Origin: Vespula vulgaris
Lineage: Eukaryota; Arthropoda; Insecta; Hymenoptera; Vespidae
Direction: 5' to 3'
Assembly (NCBI RefSeq): GCF_905475345.1
Contig: NC_066587.1
Span: forward strand, 9,601,070-9,665,069
DNA length: 64,000 nt
In this document: positions 52,083 to 61,952 of the stretch, in pieces
Layout: every line of letters starts with the position of its first letter
Position numbering within the stretch: the stretch's first letter is position 1
Position numbers and translations under genes: made by a program
Notes under the pieces: model-generated
What the model was told of the DNA's origin: nothing
Databases searched by the model: none
The model's input: only the letters and a program-made list of their open reading frames with translations

Positions 52083-55000
52083 TTAATCTATGTTCATATT
52101 GTCTTCTTTTTCGGATATTTCAGTTAAGAGTAATGGTTCGTAGGTCCACTTCGGAAATACCCGCTTATATAGATTCATCAATACAGTGTCTTGAGATTTC
52201 AATTGTCCATTAAATACACATTTCATATGACCGTGCGTACCTATAAATATATAACAACCATTAAAGAATATATTTCACTAATATTTGTATCTTCCTTAAA
52301 TATTATAGCTATAATAATCGAAATTTTTAATATACCTAGAGGTTCTTTAATGTGACCTCTGCGTCCGTATTTCGTTCTGAGTTTGACAGGTTTAAACCAG
52401 TTGATATCTTCGCGATGAAAAAACATAAACCTAACTATAGCAGAATGTTTATGTACTTTAAAAGGGTGCCCACTTAGAATTATTCTTTTTAGAACAATTC
52501 TATCCGGATTAGCGGATAAAACACTCCCAGTAGCAACTAGATCCTTAAAAAAAGAATCAATATTTCCATTGAGTGCCAATTATATTATACATATATTAAA
52601 TTTAGTTATTTAAAAAAGAATATTTTTACTCACTAAACTACCATTTTTTTGCTCGATATAGCATAAAACTGGGCATGGTGGGAAGATAATTGGTGCGTAC
52701 ATGCTTGCAACTAGAGTCGTTTCTGGATGAAAAAATCTCTCATACTAGAATACGAATTAATTAATCACTGATCTTAAATGTAACTTTACCTGACAACATA
52801 CCTTATGTTTAGATCCGTTTGTATGTTGACTAAATATTGGACAGGCCAAAAATCTTCGAAATCCACATTGGAACACTAATCTTTCTTTAGACTTTATAGC
52901 TTGTTGATAACTATTAGCGTGCTTCAATACAATATTCAGGAGAGACATTTTCTGTTCGTTTGGGAGTAATCCAAAAACGATTAATGGCCGATTGTCTAAT
53001 GTACAGAATGCAGTAAAAAGATCTCTTTTAACATTAGCAATATGAAGCGTAATGTACCAACCAGGCTGCGAATATTATCATATATCTTTTTATTCGACGT
53101 AATACACAAAAATAAAAGAGAATTTCTAGAAATTGCTTACTTACCAGAGCACCTTCTAATTCTTGCCTTTCTTTGAATATTCGTTTACGCGTTCGATCAA
53201 AATTTTCAAATTGAAATATGCGTCCATAGTCCAACGGTAAATTTTCCTTCGGATCCCAAGGACTTGTTCGGAATGATTCAAGTCCACGATACTTTTGGAA
53301 TCTAATTTTAGCCAACGTATGTTGAGGTGTATCCATTTCATCGGGAAATTGAAGATCCAATTTAGCCTCTGCAAAATATTACAAGATGATTAAATACAGT
53401 TTTCTTTACATCTCAAACTTACGCATCTCAAACTTACGCTTTATTTTCTCCATGGCTTCCTTTTCTTCTATCATGTCGATATCCTGATCATATATACTTT
53501 CATCAGGTGCCGCCTCTGATACTGTAATCGTTTCATACTCTTCTTCGTCGGATGCCATGTCAGCTTCGCTATTTGCTTGAGACTTTATACCATCCATAGA
53601 AATATTATCATCAGATTCATTTTCTGAATATTCATCCAAATTTTCTACAGGAAAATATTTGTTTATAAATAAATTAAATAAATAAAATTAAGCAATATTT
53701 ATTCGTGTAAAATCATATAACGCATATACCAGCATCGTCGTCAAGAATCCAAGCTGCTTGATATTCAGACATGCCTTTTGGTACTACTTTTACAACCTTT
53801 TTCTTCCGTGCAGCTGCCTGTGCTAATTCTTCTTCGGTAGGCCAAGTTTGTTCTGCATCCATTAGATCTGGTATGTTTTCACTTTCAAGCGATTCCTAAA
53901 AGCAATCAAAATCCTCTAAATCTTAATAAAATCTGAACAAACACAGAAGATAAAGACTCACCTGTTTGTTGCAATCTGCACGCTCGAGTACTCTGACTGG
54001 AATATCACTTTTCATATCAATTTCTACAGACCCAGATCGCTTATTCGATTTATTCTTATCTATCGGATATGGGTCATCAACGGCATCGATTTGTAACATT
54101 TGAAAATCTCCTAAACCAGAGATATGTATTAAGCCATTTGCAGATAATGATAAACCTTGCAAATATCCTGTGACCATAAGAGTTCCAAGATCAGCTGAAT
54201 CCTGGCACAAAATAACGATTCTTTCTCAAACATTATTACTTATTGAATTAATTACTTCATATATACATACCTTATTAGATATAAATTTTAAATCTTCAGC
54301 TAACAAATATGGTCTTTTTGCTTTATATGATACAGTTCTTTGTTTTTGTGTACCTGCCCGACGTAAAATGTTCAATGAATCAATGGGTGTATCCAATTGA
54401 AAAACTTTTTCTTCTGGAAGCCACTTTGAAATAGTCTGTACTACATGTTGTTTATAATCTTGACGTTTCTATCATATAAAAAAAAAAATAAATTTAATAA
54501 TAATAATCCTGTTGCAAAAATAGTATAGCAATGGCTTATTTAAGTAAAACCTAACCTTGGAAGGTAATTTGTCTAAATTGGTAACAGCAACAATAGTAGT
54601 AGGCAAACCTTGTCCCAAACAAGACACCATTACTTCATTACCCCATGCATCTAAAATTTCTTCTTTAACAATCTCATTTGCTATATCGATAGCAGAAGCA
54701 ACAAAAAGAACAGTATTTGCAACTTTAACTGCATCCAATGTTGCAAAAATGTTACCAATGGGAGGAACGATAATTGAAAAACGTTGTTTAAATCTAGGTA
54801 TACTATAAAATGTAGATAATTTTTATATTGATATTATTTTGTTCAGAATCGCCATCTAATTGATGTGTGGTGTGTGGACATTAGATATATTACAAAGTAC
54901 CTTATATGAGTAATTCCACAAGGGCTCGTATGAACATTTATAGTATCATCTGCATTTTTGAATTTTGAAACAATCTGCTCTACTACCAAATCTTCTTGAA

Positions 55001-55359
55001 TCGATATTACGCATATCAGAATAGGAGCAGAGTGAGTGCCACCAAGATTTCGTTTTTGCGCTAAAACTTCTTCTCTCTTCTTCTTTCTGAATTGCGAAGA
55101 CTGATGTCTTCGCGCATCTCTACTTAGATTTTTATGAATTTGTTTCGATATAACTTTTATATTTGTTTTCCCTGCGTATTTAAAGTTTTCAATAAGTATT
55201 CTTTTTATATACTTTGCACAACATAAAAAATCGGAGAATCATACCTTTAACCTCATTGCCAATAGCACCTTTACTTCGGTGCCTCCCTGTTTTATGTGCT
55301 TTATTAATTTGTTTGAAAACTCCTGGTCGATGAGTCTCTTGCTTTGCCGTTATACCCAT
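52083..55359 (-). CDS. TSR1: Pre-rRNA-processing protein TSR1
   Basis: Twelve exons, read from the right: 55359-55245, 55171-54901, 54802-54556, 54468-54271, 54201-53962, 53895-53730, 53644-53438, 53368-53145, 53065-52802, 52744-52634, 52543-52336, 52240-52083. Every join closes in frame, giving 802 residues, like the ~800 of animal TSR1. The N terminus has the basic HRPG...KAHKTGRHRSKG start typical of TSR1; residues ~80-210 are a GTPase-like fold lacking a P-loop; ~220-320 is the AARP2CN domain; the C-terminal half carries family hallmarks RFQKYRG, FRTSPWDPKENLP, CGFRRF, LSGHPFK, FFHRED, KYGRRGHIKEPLGTHG and LYKRVFPKW. TSR1 is a Bms1-related assembly factor that joins pre-40S ribosomes in the nucleolus, blocks premature initiation-factor binding and leaves before 60S joining. 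Start chosen at ATG 55359 because upstream frame has no other ATG. Exon 7 has two in-frame donors (see separate entry). Confidence 0.95.
53409..53438 (-). other. Tandemly duplicated 15-bp 5' splice site in TSR1
   Basis: The end of TSR1 exon 7 is followed by two perfect head-to-tail copies of a 15-base unit, each containing the donor c|gtaagt. Using the upstream donor the exon ends at 53438; using the downstream donor it ends at 53423. The difference is exactly five codons (RKFEM when retained), both options splice in frame to the next exon, whose first bases (ag) complete a Gln codon. Confidence 0.9.
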
Positions 55360-55988
55360 TTTCGTTAATGTCGTATGCAATTTATTTTTAATCCTCCAAC
55401 AATCGTATTATAACATTACGTTTATATGACACACGTGCGTTCCAGGCGTAAGTCACACCACACGCTTTCCGTAACAGCGTGGTAATAGTACATAGGAGTC
55501 AGCAACACAGCACTGCGTAACACAGCATTACAATGACGTTAAAAAAAAATCCATAAAGTTATAAGCCGTAAACTTAAAATGTAAATGTATAGTTCATGAT
55601 ACAATTAGTCTAAAACATAAAGTTCAACCAATGGCAAACGTGAAAACATTCCTTCTTATTTATAAAAATTTAACCTAAAAGTGTTAATGTAGTTTGCCAT
55701 TACATCAAAAAATAAACAAGCTTCTCTTTTATAATTTACTAATAATTTTGTATTGAATTGCGGATTTTACATTAATATGAAATCTCTTTACATATATAAA
55801 TAAGAAGTATCTCATGCAATAAAACTAGTTTATTTTCTTAATCAAACTTCGTTTTCAAAGTTATCAAATATATTACAATATTGATTATGATCATTCGTTT
55901 CTTCGAAACAAATATCATGAACATTTTATACTCTCTAGTTCAGGTATCATATATCGTTATGTCCTATGCTGACCCTAGACTTGAAATA

Positions 55989-56992
55989 GAACTATGTAAC
56001 CATGAGTAAGTAATATCTCCTCCTTTGTAGAATTGAAATGGGAACCTATCCTACCAACATAAGAATTAGACATATGTTTTATCATAAATATGAACGAAGC
56101 TCTTATCAGTGTACAAAGAGAGACGTGCCTAAACAATGGAAAGCGAGAGAACAACGGACGCCAACAAAGATGCGAGATAAGTGTGCTCAGTCCAAAAGCC
56201 TCATCCCCTTGGACATCTCCGCCACTAGCTAGACGGAGTGCTACGACGAGCCAATGACTACACCGCGGCAAATCACCTCTCGCTGATTGGGCAACGCTCC
56301 TTATTTAACCGGCCGCACACGCCGTTTCGACGGTTGTTGCTTAGATTATTTCGCCGTATTAATTGTTACAATTACTTTGCTCAGATTATTGTTAGGTAGA
56401 TCATTTCGCTGTACTAATCATCAAGTTATTGCTTACGATTTATTTGACTCAGTAATTTTTATTTATTCTTTAGTTACTATTGTCTCGAACCGATCATCAT
56501 TTTTGTATCTGTTCGTATTGTTATTGTTTTAAATAAATTGAGCATTATTAAAACAGTCTAAGTTAATAATCCCGGTTGTATCTATGGAAGCGACTCGCTC
56601 TTCCGATTCTAAATGAATCTCAATTCCACTTTTATTTACAAAGCGCTTAAACGCGATCGAGGCATTCGTTCTCCGCGGTATAGTCGACAAGCTCTTTTGT
56701 ACGATTTCACCGGCAATCGATTCTACTCTCTTCTGGGACCGAGCCGATCGAGCCGAGGACAAGCGAATCGGCGGTAAATATATTCAATTCACCAATAACA
56801 AAAGTGGATTCCTGCGTCGAGTTCCTGTCACCCTCGCTTTCCATTGTTTAGGCACGTCTCTCTTTGTACACTGATAGAAGCTTCCTTCATATTTATGATA
56901 AAAAATATGTCTAATCCTTATATCGGTTAGGATAGGTTCCCATTTCAATCTTACAAAGGAGGAGATATCGCTGATCGATGGTTACATAGTTC
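55989..56992. repeat. 1-kb palindrome: ~160-bp inverted arms around an LTR-like unit
   Basis: Left arm 55989-56147 and right arm 56833-56992 are inverted copies with roughly 85-90% identity by eye; matching runs include gaactatgtaacc, atatctcctcctttgta, gaaatgggaacctatccta and the 30+ base block spanning 56119-56147. The 685-bp loop holds the first LTR-like unit. It lies in the divergent spacer between TSR1 and POLR3K. Confidence 0.85.
56209..56810 (+). repeat. LTR-like unit, copy 1
   Basis: Shares ordered blocks with copy 2 (57335-57984): ttggac(a/g)tc, a CCAAT box (56251), gcggcaa, cgctgattgg, an AATAAA at 56532 within aaataaatt(g/a)ag, gtctaagttaataatcc, cgcgg..ggtcgacaa, agaatcg-like purine stretch and agtggatt at the end. 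Promoter-like motifs upstream of a poly(A) signal are what an LTR would show, but no gag/pol or clear primer-binding site is present. Confidence 0.55.
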
Positions 56993-57334
56993 ACTAATCA
57001 TACACTTCAATATACATATATACACATATATATTACTAAACATTTCAGTAATACGAGCATTACATCTTGTAAAAGTTTAAACGCTTACATTATAAAATAC
57101 ATATACTATTTTATACGTTACTAATCCATTTCAACACGTTAATATTGTAAACAGACAATTGTACCGAGCGACATGCCGCGAATTTACAAATCATTGTAAA
57201 AAGCGACGTGACCTAGGTTAAGTCCAAATGTAAAAAGGGTAGGGAACGACACATCATGCGCGGGTGAGCATGACGAGTCTGTGGAGCCTCGTCCCTACCA
57301 CCAGCACGCAACACTTCAAGCGAACGAGATCCTA

Positions 57335-57984
57335 TTGGACGTCCCCCTGCTAGCCAGGGGTAGAACCAGGACCAATGACAACGCAGCGGCAAGCCACCCT
57401 TCGCTGATTGGTTCTCCATACAAATGGCTGCATAGGCTGTCTCATCGATTATTATTACTCATTGATTGTTAATAATTATCGACACGATTATTAACGTTTA
57501 TTATTTTCGCTTACTCACTTAAAACATTTCTGGTCAATTATTACTATCGCACTATTTCCGATTATTATCTTCGATTATTTCTTAGCTACTTCTTTAGTTA
57601 TTATTATATTATTATCAGAGTACTATTTTCGATTATTAGATCATTTTTCTAAATCTTGTACCAAATTTGTTATTTTATTTTCAAATAAATTAAGCGTTGT
57701 TAAACGTGTCTAAGTTAATAATCCTAGTTGTGACTAACGGAAACGATTGAATTCTTTCAGTTTATTCCAAAACGAATTCTAAATCAAGATCTAATCCGTT
57801 CACTTTTACGCTATATAACGCTATCAAGAATATCATTCTTCGCGGCGCGGTCGACAACTCCTACGCATAATTCCCTACCAATTACTACGATGCTTTGAGA
57901 ATCGCGCCAACAGAAGCCGAAGATTAAGAGAATCGACCCGTCCAGTTTCAGTTATCATCGATTCCATCAATCCAGAAGTGGATT
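57335..57984 (+). repeat. LTR-like unit, copy 2
   Basis: Direct, more AT-rich copy of the unit at 56209-56810, with CCAAT at 57372, gctgattgg at 57404-57412, AATAAA at 57684, gtctaagttaataatcc at 57707, gcggtcgacaa at 57847 and agtggatt at 57977. Overall identity is moderate outside these blocks. No coding region is seen between the two copies. Confidence 0.55.
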
Positions 57985-58877
57985 TTACCGACAAGTTTTT
58001 TCGCTAACCGACTCTCGGCTTAATTCCTGTTCTAATTCTAACTTAAATAAAACGAGGTTGCTTATTCATAACAATGTTCGAAAAAATTCATAGTCTCATT
58101 TTGTAGTTTTAGGTTGGCGTAGAACGTAACATTAATGAGACGTAACACATGTTAGGAATTCGTCTAGCCACTCTGCTTGATCTAAGAAAACTGATTTAAC
58201 ATGTGAGTACTTAATACATTCCGACGTTATATACCAGTCACGGTTGCCAGGAAGATGCTTTTGTAGTTGCTTAATAAGTATTTTTTAACCATTTTAAATA
58301 AATATTTTATAATTTTACATAAAACGTGATTTCTAATAAGAGAAAAGAAACTAAAAAATGTACGTATTGTTTACGTATAGTACAATATATGATATAATAG
58401 TATTTAATTTTACTTTTCGTTAAAACTTTAGGACTACTTCGTATAGTTAACAGTAGAGCTTCTAATTTTATATCATTTTTAACCTATATTTTCATGATAT
58501 TAATAATCATTTAAAAATGTTATTTATAGTATGAAAATGCATATATATTTTTTCTTAATTTATTTTAACTATTATTTTGTCTATTCCATAATATGTATAA
58601 ACTTTTTAAATGGTTGTTGTTATCATGAAAAATAGGTTAAAAACGACACAGTTGTTTTATTATTTACACTGTTGGTCGAGTTAATCGTCGATTAAAATTA
58701 ATCAAAAGTTCGAAGTAGCCCTAAATCTATAATGTTTAAATTATTAATTATTTTAATTTTATCTATTATTTTGTTTTCATATTTCATTAATAGTTACAGT
58801 ATAATCAATATCATGAAATAAGAAATCTCAAATATATTTGTTCGTATTTCAGATATACGTTAAATGCTTAAAAAATT

Positions 58878-59201
58878 ATGCTTCTTTTTTGTCCAACATG
58901 TGGTAATGTACTCCATGTTGAAGAGTATACAGGACTAAGATTTGCTTGTAACACTTGTCCTTATATTTTTAACATAGCACGCAAAGTTAGTAGTCGTACT
59001 TATCCAAAATTAAAGGAAGTAGATGATGTGTTAGGCGGAAGTGCGGCATGGGAAAATGTTGATTCTACAGAAGAACGTTGTCCAAAGTGTACAAATCCAC
59101 GTGCATATTTCATGCAAATACAGACAAGATCAGCTGATGAGCCTATGACAACATTCTATAAATGTTGTAATTCACAATGTGGTCACAATTGGCGCGATTA
59201 A
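58878..59201 (+). CDS. POLR3K: DNA-directed RNA polymerase III subunit RPC10
   Basis: Intronless coding region of 107 residues, the standard length for this subunit. Two zinc ribbons are complete: C5, C8, C24 and C27 at the N terminus, and C68, C71, C96 and C101 at the C terminus. The second ribbon is TFIIS-like and keeps the acidic hairpin RSADEPMT (D87, E88) that reaches the active centre and drives RNA cleavage during termination and backtrack rescue. The protein is known as C11 in yeast and RPC10/POLR3K in animals and acts in the nucleus in synthesis of tRNAs, 5S rRNA and other small RNAs. A plausible acceptor (ttcag at about 58853) 25 bases upstream suggests an intron in the 5' leader. 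The stop codon is only 28 bases before the YRDC ATG on the same strand, so both may share one transcript. Confidence 0.96.
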   Translation: MLLFCPTCGNVLHVEEYTGLRFACNTCPYIFNIARKVSSRTYPKLKEVDDVLGGSAAWENVDSTEERCPKCTNPRAYFMQIQTRSADEPMTTFYKCCNSQCGHNWRD

Positions 59202-59229
59202 AGGTATTTCAGAATTATTTCTTTTATTT

Positions 59230-60036
59230 ATGTCACAATATTTATTTAGTTCCTTTGTTCTACGACAGTTATATCTGAACATTAATCAGCAAAGAACAAT
59301 CATGAATCCAAAAACAATGGGTCCTATGAAAGTACTCTTAAATGCAGCAATGGAGCAAATAAACTTATTGGGCCCAGAAGAAAAGCATTGGTTTATCGGA
59401 GGTGAAAGAAGCATTGCAATAGCCGTAGAATTATTAAATAAAGGAGAAATCATTGCTATACCAACAGACACGATCTATGGATTTGCTGGTAGCATAAAAA
59501 ATGACAAAGCTATAAAAAGGTTATATGAAATTAAAAAAAGAGATCAACACAAGCCATTAGCTATTTGCGTTGATAATGTAAATAACATTGACCAATGGGG
59601 AATTGTAGACGAATTACCACCTCTTCTAAAAGAGACTTTATTGCCAGGACCATTTACTATTGTATTAAAACGAACAAAAGAATTGAATCCATCTTTAAAT
59701 CCTGGCATTGATAATGTTGGCATCAGAGTACCTAATTATAAGTTTATCAGATCTGTTGCTAAATTAGCAGGACCATTAGCACTTACGAGCGCTAATGAAA
59801 GCAATAAACCAAGCAGTGTGCATCCTAATGAATTTTCCGAATTATGGCCAGAATTAGCAGGAATTTTTTACCAGCAAGCAGAAAATAAAAAATACGTTAG
59901 TCAATTACAAAGAACAGGTTCTACAGTAATAGATTTATCGCAAGCTGGTCAGTATAACATATTGCGTAAAGGTGTCAAACTAAAACACTGTATTAAAATA
60001 TTACATAATTATGGATTAAAACCATGTAACGATTGA
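59230..60036 (+). CDS. YRDC: Threonylcarbamoyl-AMP synthase (YrdC/Sua5)
   Basis: Intronless; 268 residues from ATG 59230, or 244 from ATG 59302, compared with about 280 in mammals. The YrdC domain fills most of the protein: PTDTIYGFAG nucleotide/substrate loop, KKRDQHKPLAI, LLPGPFTIVLK, VGIRVP, GPLALTSANES and TGSTVIDLS are all seen. The enzyme makes threonylcarbamoyl-AMP from threonine, bicarbonate and ATP, the first step of t6A37 modification of ANN-decoding tRNAs, in cytosol and mitochondria. I prefer the 59230 start: it adds a hydrophobic, Arg-containing, acid-free leader (MSQYLFSSFVLRQLYL) that could be a mitochondrial presequence, while the internal start would give a cytosolic form. 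That dual use is inference. The open frame runs further upstream into the RPC10 3' end without another ATG. Confidence 0.94.
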   Translation: MSQYLFSSFVLRQLYLNINQQRTIMNPKTMGPMKVLLNAAMEQINLLGPEEKHWFIGGERSIAIAVELLNKGEIIAIPTDTIYGFAGSIKNDKAIKRLYEIKKRDQHKPLAICVDNVNNIDQWGIVDELPPLLKETLLPGPFTIVLKRTKELNPSLNPGIDNVGIRVPNYKFIRSVAKLAGPLALTSANESNKPSSVHPNEFSELWPELAGIFYQQAENKKYVSQLQRTGSTVIDLSQAGQYNILRKGVKLKHCIKILHNYGLKPCND

Positions 60037-60191
60037 TAATAAACTTATATAAATTTAAGAAAATATTCAATTTTCGTGTATAACTTGTAATTTTGATTTT
60101 ATAGTTTAAATTGTATCCTTCAATTTGTTTCATAAATAATAATATACTACCGAATAGCAGCATTTATAGACTTTAAGGAATATTGAAAAAA

Positions 60192-60253
60192 AATAAATCA
60201 GGATTCTTGTTTTCGCAAAATTATATGTGCAAGTGTACGTACACAAGAATAAA
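60192..60253 (+). terminator. Candidate poly(A) signals for POLR3K/YRDC
   Basis: AATAAA occurs at 60192-60197 and 60248-60253, 156 and 212 bases after the YRDC stop. A further AATAAA at 60038 sits directly behind the stop and is less likely to be used. No AATAAA lies between the RPC10 stop and the YRDC start, which fits a shared transcript. Confidence 0.4.
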
Positions 60254-61952
60254 TAACATTATTTACATATTTTTAACTATGATACAGATAAGATCAGGGG
60301 ATAAAGTATCATAACGTTTATAAAAATTTTTATCCCATAATATAAAAAAAATGTTACATTACTTATACAATAGCATGTTTGTAGGATTTCCTAGATACTA
60401 AGTATATTACAGATGTTTCATCAGCGCGAGCTTTATACACATCATGCACGCGCGCACACGCACACACATACACACACATGTACATGACGATCTTTGAAGA
60501 AAAATATAATACAATATTTTTGAGTCAATGATGCCAATAAAACGCTTTATTTTGACAAAGTAATTTGTCGTAAAAACAAGCAAGAATTTCATGACATCAC
60601 TTAAAGAATGTATAACATAAGTGTAAAGCAGTACACTTCATATCCTGAGAAACTATATCCTATATACGTAATATATAAAAAATATGAGTATGTTAGTGCC
60701 AGTGCACGTCTTAATATTGTATTGTCTTCTTGACGAGATGTATTATCACATAATATTGCTGCAAAAAATCTAAGAAATTGACCTAGCACTAATATAGATG
60801 CTAAATAGTCATGGATACAGAGGATCTAAAGATTCCATGTGTAAAAATACATATTTACTTAAAGATTTGCGTTTTGATAAATATCGAGTAGATTCCATTT
60901 ATATTAACTGCTTTTTACAAACAGAATAAATATTTATTACCTCTTCTCCATTGACTTTAAAGCATTACGTACAGTCTGTCTATATGCATTGAAATGCATG
61001 TTATTAATTTATTATTTTATCAAAGAACAACGAAATACTCATTGAGAAATATCATTACTTTTTCAATGTCCTACTATTTCTTAACTTATTAGTTACTCAT
61101 TTCCATCGCATATGTATTTTATTTATAACAAGGCAATTTCACAATAAATAAAGATAGTGACGACAACATTTTTATAAAATGCATTACAATAAATAAATGT
61201 TTGTACGAAATCGATTGAAATGCATTTACCTGCACATTTTAGCAATGGACGAGCAAAATTTAAAATGGACGAGCTATTTTCTGCTACATATGAAAATTTT
61301 AGATTAAAAAATTATTAAAAAATTTTATGTTATAAACAGAAAAGAAAAGGTTTCTATCAACGAACAAATTGATAGAAAAAACATTGTTTTTAGGAAAGCC
61401 AAATGTGCATTATGCAATATGCTATCCACAAAAGTTCACACATCCACCTGATAAGTCTATTTTGTCTTTATCACAATACTGGCTTGTCATTGTCGTGACT
61501 ACCTCCAATTTATTTTTATTAAACACTCGTAAGATAGACGCATATATTATGCTTCAAGATAAATAACAATTCTAATAGTAATTATATGATAAATAATCGC
61601 TAGTACTATACTTGATAATATCAGAATTATACTATTTATTTTAATCAGCATTGCGCTTTTGCTTTCTGTTTTGATGGAGAAAATTTTGAAAGAATAAACA
61701 AGTGAAATGATACACGCCGTTAGAATCTAACATTTTGATTGCAATCAGTGCAAATATTTAATCTTAAATAAGTAATAAGTAAATATTTATCTTTCCTTCA
61801 AAAATTCTTGATGTTGCATGATTTATACGATTAAATTAAATTAAAAATCAAAAGAAAAATTTTGTTATCATTATATCACTGCTCTTTGCTTCTCAGTAAG
61901 CAATAAATAAGAAGTATATATTTCTGTTGTTTCTTCCTTACGATATATCAGT
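60254..61952. other. Convergent spacer YRDC / LMBR1
   Basis: AT-rich, no gene supported. It should contain the 3' untranslated end of LMBR1 on the minus strand; TTTATT at about 61634 (AATAAA on the minus strand) is one candidate signal. Confidence 0.4.
60442..60480. repeat. Degenerate (CA)n tract
   Basis: cacgcgcgcacacgcacacacatacacacaca, downstream of YRDC. Confidence 0.85.

Noticed and set aside
52241..52579. Frame starting MALNGNIDSFF read as the start of TSR1 exon 11
   Set aside because: Frame and acceptor (tttttttaag) show that the exon begins at 52543 with Asp-Leu-Val; the upstream part is intron.
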